A stretch of DNA of 64,000 nt from Erpetoichthys calabaricus (Eukaryota; Chordata; Cladistia; Polypteriformes; Polypteridae): the NCBI RefSeq assembly GCF_900747795.2, contig NC_041400.2, positions 35,897,699-35,961,698 of the forward strand. The letters are read 5' to 3'. The number at the start of each line of letters is the position of its first letter. The stretch's first letter is position 1. Under the pieces are notes generated by a model. It saw only the letters and a list, made by a program, of their open reading frames with translations. It did not search any database and was not told where the DNA came from. Made by a program: the position numbers and the translations under genes. Positions 1 through 10,530 of this stretch are shown one piece after another.

Positions 1-205
1 CCGACAGTCCAAAGACATGCTGGTTAGGTGGATTGGTGATCCTAAATTGTCCCTAGTGTGTGTGTGCCCTGCGATGGGTTGGCACCCTGCCCGGGGTTTG
101 TTCCTGCCTTGTGCCCTGCGCTGGCTGGGATTGGCTCCAGCAGATCTCCGTGACCCTGTGTTAGGATATAGTGGGTTGGATAATAGATGGATGGATATAC
201 CTATG
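1..205 (+). mobile_element. tRNA-derived SINE, 5'-truncated by window edge
   Basis: The sequence matches the 3' two-thirds of the SINE seen complete at 29,662-30,021: the CAGTCCAAAGACATGC core, the GGTTAGGTGGATTGG block, the GGCTGGGATTGGCTCC block and the GGATGGAT tail. Plus orientation. It is more diverged than the other copies. The open frame across it is incidental and not a gene. Confidence 0.85.
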
Positions 206-2185
206 ATTGCAGTCTACTGTGTTCTCTCAAATGTAAGCAAAGAACACAATGTCACCATCCAATCAATGCACTACATTAGTGACAGCCTGACTATGGAGAA
301 CTTTTATAGCATGCCAGGAGAGAATGAGAGAATGATATCATTTAAGTCACAGGTGATGGTGAACAACATAGGATGACCTTTGTGGAATTTTAATGCAAGT
401 TTTATTGTAAGCTTATTTGAGAGATCTGTTTTATTAAATTAAATCCACTTTTAGCAATGCATTCATAGCAAATCTTATGCTGTACTAACCTGAATCATTA
501 TTATTGTTATCATTGTTGTTGTTTTTGTTAATGTTAGATTATTATTTATGTTGTAGTCTAAAATTCCCACATCCTGATGTTTACGACAAGTTGGCACCTA
601 TGAGAGTGACTACTATCAAGCATTCGCGTCGGAGGACTTCTCATGGGGTCATTCGAGGTATTTGATAGCCGCTGGAGCAAGAGGGGGCACTGTGGCTAAC
701 ATTCTCTTCTCCTTGTCTCCTCACAGTACAGGGAAACCGCCCAGTGAGGGCACTTCAGGTTCATGCACTATATGAAGCCCGGCTGCTCTGAAAGGAGGTG
801 TCATTTCCATTAAGAGCGACCTGCTGGATGGAGCTCCAGTGAACTTGTTGCTTTGTGAGGCTATTTACTTTATCAACTGTTGATGTGATTTTTGTTTGGA
901 CTAAAATATTAAACGGGAAGACCTGGCTGGTGACCCAAATTTTCCTTTTGTGCTCCGACCTGTCATTCCTGCACCTGGCCACAGTACACATAAATGACAG
1001 CAAAGCCAAATACAATCTAGATGAGAATGAAGGTGTGCAGGGATTTAAAGTGTTCAGTCCACTAAGGTTATTCATTGCCATTATCAAACTTGCTAATCCA
1101 GTTCAGGATTTAGTGGGTGGAGCCTCTTACTAAGGTCATTCAAAGTTTAAATTGCCCTCCTTGGATTTCATTGGACTCCCAGCATCACTCATTTTGTTTT
1201 CATTGTAGATTTCTAATTTCCTATCACATAAAGTGTCTGAAAAGCTAACAGCAAACATCTAGGAGTGCTGTTTTTCTGTGTTTTTTACACTGAAAACACA
1301 ATTATATTTTATGGCTTCCTTTTAAATATATAACAGTGGAAAGCAGTTAGTTTTGAAAAAAAAAATGACATATTTTGTGTGCCAGTGTCCACATTGGTGC
1401 ATCTTTTTTTTCAATAAAACACACAACAGTAAAAATCTTACACGAGCTGTTTCCACGGTGACGTCCATTTCTGGTTCCTGTTTCCTGCATACAAGGCTGA
1501 GCGCACGCACAAGCCAGTCACTGAGAAGGAAAGTGCGGTGTTGTCTGCCCAGGGCTCTCTGCTCAGGGCCGTCTGTGTATCTTTAGAACTGCAATCTCAG
1601 TTTGAAATAATTGCAAAGTGAGAATTTTACTAAAAGAACACAAAAGCATATGCTGCATGGGGTCAATACAATGACTGCCAGTGAAAGGAAAGATTTTCAG
1701 AAAGATGTATGTGGAATTTGCACATGAAATATATAAACTGATGATTGTTAATAGCCACTTAATAAGTGTGTCAATGCACCAAAAGAACACATGCATCACT
1801 GGCATGGATAGACCTTAAAAAGGCATATGGAGTTTTGCAGAAGATGAGGTGGTGGTGGTGGTTTACGTGAGGTGTGTGTGCATCTCATTGTCACCTACAC
1901 AGTTCATATTTCAAAGCAAACAGAAATCTACATCAGATAAAGATCTTGCTCTTTTTAATTCCCAAAACAAAATGCACTGGAATTGTTTGCAGAAAGGGAT
2001 GTGGTCAGAATGAGGATTATCACTTCCAAATCTTGCCACCAAACCAGAAAATAGTGGATTGTTCCCTTCAGGTTAGGGAGTTCAAGAACCGCGAGGTATT
2101 ATTTATGATGTTGAACTCATCATGCACTTAACCAATTGATTTCTGCAGCAGTAGCAGTGTTGTGGTGGTAAAGATGAAGAAGTCT
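206..2185. other. Unassigned intergenic DNA
   Basis: I recognise no gene here. The short frames in it are unsupported. Around 700-727 a pyrimidine-rich stretch ending in CTCCTCACAG looks like a splice acceptor, but no open frame with family features follows. The base composition around 590-1,000 (less AT-rich) hints at an old unclassified repeat. A small GTG run lies near 1,850. Confidence 0.5.
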
Positions 2186-2460
2186 GCAGATATAGCCAAT
2201 CAGGCTACATCCCCATCCTCACCTATAATCACAACTTCAGGGTACGGGCTCAGAGAATGATACCCAGCAAGAAGGAGGCTAATTTTTAACAAGGTTGTTA
2301 GGCTAATTTTTCATGACAGGGTGAAAAGCTCAGCAAGGTGGACGGATCCTTGAGCAAAACAGCTGCTTCTCCAGATTGAGAGAAGCCAATGGAGGTGGTT
2401 TGGACACCTAGTTAGGAAGCCAACTTGGACATTCCTCAAGAGATTGTGGTGGGTCGATTG
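2186..2460 (+). mobile_element. Degenerate LINE fragment, RT C-terminal region
   Basis: Frames around 2,360-2,420 read like the conserved RSQWRWFGHL stretch found near the C-terminus of RTE/Rex3-type reverse transcriptases. The fragment is very short and decayed, so the family call is tentative. No RT catalytic motif is present. Confidence 0.35.
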
Positions 2461-2689
2461 TGGTGTTGTTTGAGGGGAAGCTCCAACTATTTATAACTTT
2501 AGTTAACTGGTTTTAAACAGAACTTGTGTACTTACCTTGGTGGATAAGGGAGTGAATGGCTCTGGTAAACTGACAGAGATGCCTGAGATGCCAAGGGGGT
2601 TTCATGGAGCTCTACATGGCCCACCATGTGCCAGGAGGGAGCAGGCAGCTGCAGAGACAGGAATAATGTACCAACATAGATATGGTCAG

Positions 2690-2772
2690 GGCCCTAAGTA
2701 AAGAGCAGCTTACCTGATGGAGAGCAGTGCTTTGAGCAGTGAGAAAAGCGCTATATAAAAATAAAGAATTTG
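2690..2772 (+). repeat. L2-type 3' tail fragment
   Basis: The string AGAAAAGCGCTATATAAA followed by AATAAAGAA is the characteristic 3' end shared by L2 LINEs and L2-tailed SINEs in this window (compare 27,582-27,785 and 41,855-41,880). Only the tail is recognisable. Confidence 0.55.
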
Positions 2773-3871
2773 TGACGTGTGAGTCCCCGTCTTGCACCCC
2801 AAAACACGAGGCTGAGTCTCAGTACTTTAGCAAAACCAGCTTTATTCAGCTTGAAACAGGAACAGCATAGTTATTTATTGTAGCGGGATTTACCACTCTC
2901 CTATACACAGACAGCAATATGGCAGGGTAGTGGACAAATAATACTGTTCCCTGCATTAATAATGTTCCTTACATCATCCATCTACAACGGGCACTTATAG
3001 CGTGACCGCGGTCAGCTCGGATTTGCTTTTGCGGCAAGCCGCTGCAGCACTGGGAGGAAGCAATGCTACAGCAAGGGATAAGCTGTCTTCTACAGAAGCG
3101 GCGAACTTCAGGACGCTCTTTGGCGTGTCATTCCATTAGGGGGAGTCCCAAAAGAGTTTTGAAACCTTACAAATTATTATTATTATTATTATTATTATGC
3201 CTGGGAGAGACTATACAGGCAAGTGCAGAGTTTCAGTCGGTGCAACACATATGGACATAGTGTCGCCGCATGCTTCCCAATTGGTAGAATTGAATAGGCA
3301 GAGGTGGGAGATAACTGGGTGACCAAACCCTACTATGGTTTAAAAGACTTATGTTTTAAATATGAGTTGTTTTTGATGACCAACTGGAGAGAAAGGGTGA
3401 AAGAGTATGAGAGATATCCTCCAGAGAAGGTCAGGGAGCAGAGAAAGCCATGACTGAGAGCTAAAGCCCTAGAACAAAATTATGAAGTGATTTTTTTATT
3501 TGTTTATACTTTTCAGAACACAGCAAATAAAGAACTCACTGTTTTTTTCATTTTTGACATTATGTCTGTGTCTTGGTTTCACAGTCACTTGGTCACGAAC
3601 TATAAGATACCCAACATTCAAGGCATGCTACGGTGTGAGAAGTCATGGGGTATCAGAGAGCAAAACACACAGCTCACTGGGAGAAGACCCAGGACATGCT
3701 GTAGAGAATAAATATCTCAGTTTTCCTGGAAGCATCTGTGAATTCTCCAGGTGGTGTTGGAAGAGGTTGCTGATGATTAAGTGGCCTGATCAGTCCAGCT
3801 TAGTGTATTGCTACTGTGATCATCATCAGGACAAGCAGAGTGAAAGTGAAAACTTTTTTCGAAAATATATA
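2773..3871. other. Unassigned intergenic DNA with ATT repeat
   Basis: It contains an (ATT)n run at about 3,172-3,197. The first part (2,773-3,050) has unusual composition and may be an LTR-like or other repeat, but I found no terminal dinucleotides or target duplication to support this. No gene is seen. Confidence 0.4.
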
Positions 3872-5042
3872 CAGTAATCCCTCGCTATATCGCGCTTCAA
3901 CTTTTGCGGCTTCACTCTATCGCGGATTTTATATGTAAGCATATTTAAATATATATCGCAGATTTTTTGCTGGTTCACGGATTTCTGCGGACAATGGGTC
4001 TTTTAATTTCTGGTACATGCTTCCTCAGTTGGTTTGCCCAGTTGATTTCATACAAGGGACGCCATTGGCAGATGGCTGAGAAGCTACCCAACCAGAGCGC
4101 GTATTACATATTAGAGGATACGGCCGCTCCTCAAAAAACGCTGAAAGATTACCTTCACATTGCTCTCTTCCTTGCTGGGCTTACATATGGCTGCTTTGTC
4201 AAGTGATATGCTTTTTGCACGGTGCTTCGCATACTTAAAAGATCAAACAGCACGTATTGATTTTTGATTGTTTGCTTTTCTCTCTCTCTCGCTCTGACAT
4301 TCTCTGCTCCTGACGGAAGGGGTGTGAGCAGGGGGGCTGTTCGCACCTCTAGACGATAAGGACGCTCATCTAAAAATGCTGAAAGATTACCATCATGTTG
4401 CTCCCTTCTGTGCAGCTGCTTTGTCAAGCGACATGCTTCCCGCACGGTGCTTCGCATACTTAAAAGCTCGAAGGGCACGTATTGATTTTTGATTGTTTGT
4501 TTTATCTCTGTCTCTCTCTCTGACATTCTCTGCTCCTGACGGAGGGGGTGTGGGCAGAGGGGCTGTTCGCACACTGGCCTAGAGGATACGGACGCTCCTC
4601 TAAAAAATGCTGAAAGACTACCTTTACATTGCTCCCTTCCTTGCAGCTGCTTTGTCCAGCGGTGCTTCACATACTTAAAAGCCAAACAGCCCTATTAATT
4701 TTTGTTTGCTTTTTTCTCTATCTCTCTGACATTCTCTGCTCCTGATGCACACTCCTTTGAAGAGGAAGATATGTTTGCATTCTTTTAATTGTGAGATGGA
4801 ACTGTCATCTCTGTCTTGTCATGGAGCACAGTTTAAATTTTTGAAAAAGAGACAAATGTTTGTTTGCAGTGTTTGAATAAAGTTCCTGTCTCTCTACAAC
4901 CTCCTGTGTTTCTGTGCAAATCTGTGACCCAAGCATGACAATATAAAAATAACCATATAAACATATGGTTTCTACTTCGCGGATTTTCACCTTTCGCGGG
5001 GGGTTCTGGAAAGCAACCCCCGCGATCGAGGAGGGATTACTG
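3872..5042. mobile_element. Tigger/pogo-like non-autonomous DNA transposon
   Basis: The left end reads CAGTAATCCCTCGC and the reverse complement of the right end reads CAGTAATCCCTCC. Both ends are flanked by TA (3,870-3,871 and 5,043-5,044), the mariner/pogo target duplication. Subterminal blocks rich in TCGCGGATTTT occur at both ends, typical of Tigger-type elements. No transposase is present. The interior is expanded by a tandem repeat (listed separately). Orientation cannot be assigned because no coding region survives. Confidence 0.85.
4141..4750. repeat. Tandem repeat, about 235-bp period, 2.6 copies
   Basis: Three successive units begin with CTGAAAGA(T/C)TACC at about 4,141, 4,379 and 4,610. 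Each contains the blocks GCTGCTTTGTC, GCTTCGCATACTTAAAAG and GACATTCTCTGCTCCTGA in the same order; the third is incomplete. The array keeps one minus-strand frame open for 176 codons (4,155-4,685). That is a product of the repetition and the (TCTC)-rich stretches, not evidence for a protein. Confidence 0.8.
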
Positions 5043-5139
5043 TATTATGATTTGTTCTCACACCTTCAAGCCAAAGACCAAGTCAAATTTAACGACTACA
5101 GTTCCTGGATCTCATTAGGTTGAGGCCTTTCTAAACCAT

Positions 5140-5370
5140 GCTCAATCAATTCAGTTTGCCACTGATGGATTCCAATCAAGTTCTAGACATGTCTCATTTG
5201 GAGTGCCATAGCAAAGGGTCTGAGTACTTACATGAATACGAGATTTCAATTTTTGATTTTAATAAATTTGCAAAATTTTCTGAAAACATATTTGACTTTG
5301 TCATTATGGGTTACTTAGTATAGACTGATGGGCACAAATTTCAGATTTATCCATTCAAAATGAAATCTAC
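5140..5370. mobile_element. Decayed Tc1/mariner end
   Basis: The order of blocks (AATCAATTCAGTTTGCCAC, CTCCAATCAAGTT analogue, AATAAATTTGCAAAATT, TTGTCATTATGGGTTA) parallels the terminal region of the Tc1 copy at 35,180-35,430, with heavy divergence. No transposase remains. Confidence 0.6.
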
Positions 5371-6485
5371 AACAGTGATAGCAAACATTGCCGAGTTCGC
5401 TTCACCACGAGTTCCCTGAAATCAGGGAAATGTTCGCAATATTTGCCAAACTTGATGAAATGCAAATGAACTAGATTTGACTGGATTATAATGGTGCAAT
5501 TTTCTCTAAAGTGTCCCTGAGGGCTACAGAAATGTCTGTCAGCTATACTGGACTGCTTATTGTGACCAAAAATCTGACCTGAGCTGTGCAACAGCACTGC
5601 CAGCCACTGCACCACTGTGCCTCTGTGAGATCAAAGAAGAAAGAACACAGTTAGAGACGTCATATATTTAATTAAAACACAGTTGAAATGGCAAATTTGT
5701 AGTCAAGAGTCAGAAAAAATATTTAAATCTTTTAAAGGCAGAAAATTCAAAGTGGCGTGTCATGATTGAAACCGGTGGCTCATTCTATTTTTTTGAAGTC
5801 GCGTTGAAGACTCTCCAAACTGTCTGTGCTGAAGCTTTGCACTTTTTATTCTATCAAAAAGATTGAAATGACTTTTAAATAGTAATAAATCTTTTGTTAT
5901 CATTATTATTTCATAGAGTCTCCTGTGTTAGTGGGAGGGTGTCAGGGTCCTTCAAGGTTTGGATTCATGCTTGTTGTGGCACATGGCTAGTTATTATAAT
6001 GTCAAACTCGAATATTAACCTACACATTTGGCAACAAGTACACCCATAGAGTCTGTAATGAAAATGATCATTATATCGCTTGGTTGGAGGAGTCCAGAGG
6101 ATGCCACACACTGGCCTCACAAAGCATTATGGGGCACTGGTATAAAAAATGAATAAAAGCTGGTCAAATTATCAGGAAATAATCTGACGAACAAGGGCGA
6201 ACGCGAATGCAGCAAATTTGCAGTGAATAACGCTTTGGTAAAATTTGCTGATCAACACTAATCTACAACATAATAAAATGTGCAGAAGTTGAAAGGGCCT
6301 GAAAACTTTCTCAATCCACTGTTTGTGACATGAGGAATACCACTGATGACCTCCAATGTGGAGCATTTACCTTTTATTTGCACTCTTTTGTCTCCTGCCA
6401 TTTAACAACTAGAGACTCAGTTTTATAGATTAAAGATTAGGAAAATGATAAGCAAAACTATAGGCAGGGATGGAGCTCCGGCAAG
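5371..6485. other. Unassigned intergenic DNA
   Basis: No gene or recognisable element is seen. Short words such as CAAATTTGC recur at about 5,430 and 6,210, which could be traces of an old element end, but I could not delimit it. Confidence 0.4.
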
Positions 6486-6537
6486 AGCCTGACAATATGA
6501 ATTGTCCCCTTTTTCACTTTCAGAAACATATTGACTT

Positions 6538-6976
6538 TGTCACACACGTGCGCATGGGAGGCAGCTAAAGGGCTCGAGGGAAGACAGTTCTGAGGCATGC
6601 CGGAATGTGCCAGAGTGCACTTATTCTTTTTTTCCCTTGCCTGTAGACCATTCCCGGGAGATCTCACCTGGCTCTCATGACGTCACTTCCGGGACCGAAC
6701 CAATGGAAGAAGACCTTACCGGCTCTGGCCCCTGTGATGTCACCTCCGGGTTTGAACCAATGGCAGATGATCCTGAGCCAGACCCATATGACCTCAATTC
6801 CTGTCTTCCCCTTTAAAAGTCTAACCGTTTCCTCTATGTGTCAGTCTTGTTGTGGACTCTGTTGAAAGCACTTCAGTGCTCTTTATTTTTGCATATATAA
6901 CTTTGCAGCCAGGATACTTCATTATACGGGTGGCTGCCCCAAACCTTTATCTGTGTGATGTCTCATTATTGCGACA
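6538..6976 (+). mobile_element. Solo LTR (fossil), 439 bp
   Basis: The segment starts TGTC and ends GACA, and is flanked by the 4-bp duplication ACTT (6,534-6,537 and 6,977-6,980). The related module at 9,948-10,350 lacks it, which gives the empty site. It carries a perfect CRE octamer, two similar GTCAC-TTCCGGG/CCTCCGGG units with CCAATGG boxes, and a TTTAAAAG TATA-like box. No internal region is present, so it is a recombined remnant. The family is not assigned. Age looks moderate, since the flanking duplication is intact. Confidence 0.7.
6678..6685. promoter_or_regulatory. CRE palindrome TGACGTCA in solo LTR
   Basis: This is a perfect cAMP-response-element octamer. A related GATGTCACC site follows about 60 bp downstream, and each is followed by a CCAATGG box. 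These look like the old promoter unit of the LTR. Any present activity is unknown. Confidence 0.5.
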
Positions 6977-7310
6977 ACTTTTTTATTAAGACATCAAATC
7001 TCTCAGTTACCTACTGTACCAACTATACCCTTAAGTGAGCCACACACATTAAATAATCCAGTGTTCTCCTACAACAGGCTCACTGACTTGCAGTGTAGAT
7101 GGATGGGTAAACCTGTTCAGAGATGGAATGGTGACCAGAAAAAAGGGTCTGTTCTAGTTTTACTTCCCAATTTACCAGCACAGTCTTCCTGCTGTTCAAA
7201 GCTGGAATCAGCAGATTCATTTAATGATCGAATGGAAGAGTCTGTAATCTATGAATCACTTTGGATTAAAAAACATAAACGCTGTGAGAAGCATTATATA
7301 TAGGTTGTTA

Positions 7311-7986
7311 TTTTCCTCATGTGGTTTGTTGTATCATCACTTCACTTTTTCTTTGTGGATGTTGTTTAAATGGTGCTGACCTCAATGTCCTGTTATAGAT
7401 TATAGAATCCCACAGTATGTTTCATTTTTTAAATTTGCACTTCTTCATTTTCATTATGGCTGACAAAGCCTTCCTGAACTTGAAAAGCTTAGCGTAAGTC
7501 ATTTTTGGGAAACTGTCTTACATGTTCTTCTTTTTAGGATGAACTCTTGCACAGTGTGAAAGTTAAGTTTTTAAAAAAAATATCATCTTAGAAGGGCGAA
7601 CAGACAGGACAAAGAATCTTTATATTAGGACCCTGCAAAATTGTATTAATTTGGACATTTTGTAAGCAACTAATGCTATGTAGGGGAGGAAATGGAAGAG
7701 CTTGGGTTTCAAATTTAAATGGAGATGACTGATGATTTGGTTTGTTTGCAACATTTCTGTTTTGTTCTAGAGAATAACCGAATATTAAGTGCAGGGTAAA
7801 GCAGATTAGAAAGTGTGTGAATAGATAATTCATAAATAATGCAAATTTTCAGACTGAATTAATGTTGTATGCTGCATATTATTAATAGTGAAAACTCGGT
7901 GACAAAATCCCAGCTGCATGCAGAAGTAGAGCCCCACTGGAAGTGAAGCCAGATATAAAAGTGAGAGGGACTACATGTCTGTTATA
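7311..7986. other. Unassigned intergenic DNA
   Basis: AT-rich sequence with no recognisable gene or element. It ends at the TA target site of the Tc1 transposon. Confidence 0.5.
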
Positions 7987-9608
7987 CAGTTAGGTCCATA
8001 AATATTTGGACAGAGACAACTTTTTTCTAATTTTGGTTCTGTACATTACCACAATGAATTATCAATGAAACAACTCAGATGCAGTTGAAGTGCAGACTTT
8101 CAGCTTTAATTCAGTGGGGTGAACAAAATGATTGCATAAAAATTTGAGGCAACTAAAGCATTTTGTAACACAATCCCCTCAATTCAGGGGCTCAAAAGTA
8201 ATTCGCCAAATTAAATAACTGGAAATAAAATGTTCATTTCTAATACTTGGTTGAAAACCCTTTGCTGGCAATGACAGCCTGAAGTCTTGAACTCGTGGAC
8301 ATCACCAGATGCTGGGTTTCCTCCTTTTTAATGCTCTGCCAGGCCTTTACTGCAGCGGCTTTCAGTTGCTGTTTGTTTGTGGGCCTTTCTGTCTGAAGTT
8401 TAGTCTTCAACAAGTAAAATGCATGCTCAGTTGGGTTAAGATCAGGTGACTGACTTGGCCATTCAAGAATTTTTCACTTCTTTGCTTTAATAAATTCGCG
8501 GGTTGCTTTGGCTGTATGTTTTGGGTCATTGTCCATCTGTATCATGAAACGCCACCCAATCAATTTGACTGCATTTAGCTGGATTTGAGCAGACAGTATG
8601 TCTCTGAACACCTCAGAATTCATTCGGCTGCTTCTGTCCTGTGTCACATCATCAAAAAACACTAGTGTCCCAGTGCCACTGGCAGCCATGCACGCCCAAG
8701 CCATCACACTGCCTCCACCATGTTTTACAGATGATGTGATATGCTTTGGATAATGAGCTGTTCCATGCCTTCTCCATACTTTTTTCTTGCCATCATTTTG
8801 GTAGAGGTTGATCTTGGTTTCATCTGTCCAAAGAATGTTTTTCCAGAACTGTGCTGGCTTTTTTAGATGTTCTTTAGCAAAGTCCAATCTAGCCTTTCTA
8901 TTCTTGAGGCTTATGAGTGGCTTGCACCTTGCAGTGCACCCTCTGTATTTACTTTCATGCAGTCTTCTCTTTATGGTAGACTTGGATATCGATATGCCTA
9001 CCCCCCGGAGAGTGTTGTTCACTTGGTTGGCTGTTGTGAAGGGGTTTCTCTTCACCATCGAAATGATTCTGTGATCATCCACCACTGTTGTCTTCCGTGG
9101 ACGTCCAGGTCTTTTTGCATTAATGAGTTCACCAGTGCTTGTTTTCTTTCTCAGGATGTACCAAACTGTAGATTTTGCCACTCGTAATATTGTAGCAAAT
9201 TCTCGGATGGGTTTTTTCTGTTTTCGCAGCTTAAGGATGGCTTCTTTCACCTGCATGGAGAGCTCCTTTGACCGCATGTTGTCTGTTCACAGCAAAATCT
9301 TCCACATGCAAGCACCACACCTCAAATCAACTCCAGGCTTTTTATCTGCTTAATTGATAAAGACATAACGAACGGACTTGCCCACACCTGCCCATGAAAT
9401 AGCCTTTGAGTCAATTGTCCAATTACTTTTGAGCCCCTGAAATGAAGGGATTGTGTTACAAAATGCTTTAGTTCGCCCCACTGAATTAAAGCTGAAAATC
9501 TGCATTTCAACTGCATCTGAGTTGTTTCATTTAAAATTCATTGTGGTAATGTACAGAATCAAAATTAGAAAAAAACTGTCTCTGTCCAAATATTTATGGA
9601 CCTAAATG
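7987..9608 (-). mobile_element. Tc1-like DNA transposon with about 200-bp inverted repeats
   Basis: The left end is CAGTTAGGTCCATAAATATT and the reverse complement of the right end is CATTTAGGTCCATAAATATT. Similarity continues for roughly 200 bp inward on each side, including GGTTCTGTACATTACCACAA and AGCTTTAATTCAGTGGGG. The left flank is TA; the right flank reads AA, presumably a mutated TA. It encloses one minus-strand transposase gene. The element looks nearly complete and relatively young. Confidence 0.93.
8240..9277 (-). pseudogene. Tc1 transposase, DD34E type, one in-frame stop
   Basis: Cut-and-paste transposase of the Tc1/mariner superfamily. The start MRSKELS opens two helix-turn-helix regions (about residues 5-45 and 65-115) separated by a GRPRK motif at 58-62. 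The catalytic domain shows WTDE (D152) and MDNDPKH (D249). Downstream in the same frame, PDLNPTEH supplies the glutamate at codon 284, so the spacing is 34 residues, as in DD34E Tc1 enzymes. A TGA at 8,474-8,476 (codon 268) replaces what is normally tryptophan in this family. After it the frame stays open to a TAG at 8,240, ending FSTKY. Length (about 345 codons) is normal. The enzyme would therefore be truncated before its third catalytic residue. Confidence 0.92.
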
Positions 9609-9754
9609 AACTCCTGACTGCCATTAGTGGGCTTCATATCATGTTCTCCAGAGTAAACAACAGCTCTAAGGGCCTGCTCTCATTGATGCAAATTGTATCA
9701 GCACACTACTGTTGTTTTTTACCCTGGCTTGCATTTATTTTCTGTTTTTCTACT

Positions 9755-9955
9755 CTTTGTGTTCATTTTTAATTATTATCTTTCATGCTTTTGTGTTATT
9801 TTGGTTAGTTTTGTTTATTATTTACTGTCCTTTTAATGTAGCGTCCATTCCTTGTTTGTTATGGTTGGAGCTCCAGGAAGTGGGTCCACCATGACATCAC
9901 TGCTGCTGGGTCCTCCCCTTTGGCTTTATAAGTCATGCAGACTGAAGAGCCTGAC
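9755..9955. repeat. Direct repeat module T, copy 1
   Basis: It matches 10,358-10,530: CTTTCATGCTTTTGTGTTATTTTGG, GTTTATTAT, TACTGTCCTTTTAA, GGAGCTCCAGGA, ATGACATCACTGCTGCTGGG and GGCTTTATAAGTCA occur in the same order. The TTTATAA box and a TGACATCA site give it an LTR- or promoter-like look, but no ends were found. The family is unknown. Confidence 0.65.
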
Positions 9956-10350
9956 AATATGAGTGTCCCCTTTATCACTTCAAAAAACATATTGACTTAT
10001 TTATTATGACATCAAAGCTCTTGGTTACCTACTGTACCAGTTATACCCCTGAGTATAGCCATACACATTAAATAACCCAGTGTTCTCCTACATCCCAAAC
10101 TATAGTGTGCAGAATTCCACTGGCTACTATAAACAGGCTCAGTGTCTTGGAGTGTAGATGGATGGGTAAACCTGTTCAGAGATGGAATGAGGACCAGAAA
10201 AATATTCTGTTCTACCTTTGCTTCCCATTTTACCAACACAGTCTTCCTGCTGTTCAAAGCTGGAATCAGCAGATTCATATAATGATTGAATGGAAGAGTC
10301 TGTAATCTATTAATCACTTTTGATTAAAAAACATAAATGCTGTGAGCAGT
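9948..10350. repeat. Direct repeat module M, copy 2 (uninterrupted)
   Basis: Partner of the module at 6,486-7,310. It reads straight through CATATTGACTTATTTATTA, where the other copy has the solo LTR, and so shows the LTR's empty site. The arrangement T-M-T here suggests a local duplication. Confidence 0.7.
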
Positions 10351-10357
10351 TTAATTT

Positions 10358-10530
10358 TGAATTATTATTTTTCATGCTTTTGTGTTATTTTGGTTAGTTT
10401 TGTTTATTATGTACTGTCCTTTTAAAGTGGTGTCCATTCCTCGTTCATTATGGGTGGAGCTCCAGGAGGCGGGTCCAACATGACATCACTGCTGCTGGGT
10501 CCTCTCTTTGGCTTTATAAGTCAGGCATAC
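10358..10530. repeat. Direct repeat module T, copy 2
   Basis: Second copy of the module at 9,755-9,955, with a slightly different 3' edge after TTTATAAGTCAGGCATACC. No coding sequence. Confidence 0.65.

Larger units (their letters stand above)
6486..7310. repeat. Direct repeat module M, copy 1 (split by solo LTR)
   Basis: Positions 6,486-6,537 plus 6,977-7,310 match 9,948-10,350 closely: GACAATATGA, CATATTGACTT, GTTACCTACTGTACCA, AGATGGATGGGTAAACCTG and GCTGGAATCAGCAGATTCAT occur in the same order. This copy is interrupted by the LTR at 6,538-6,976. The other copy has a short extra block near 10,095-10,135. No coding capacity is convincing. It is probably an interspersed or locally duplicated repeat of unknown family. 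Confidence 0.7.

Noticed and set aside
700-1133. Possible splice acceptor followed by a 92-codon frame
   Set aside because: The acceptor-like tract and the frame do not connect, and the protein has no recognisable features.
2773-3300. Third possible solo LTR
   Set aside because: It starts with TG-rich sequence, but no matching end or target duplication was found.
4155-4685. 176-codon minus-strand frame
   Set aside because: It lies in the tandem array of a Tigger-like element and repeats with it; no domain is recognisable.
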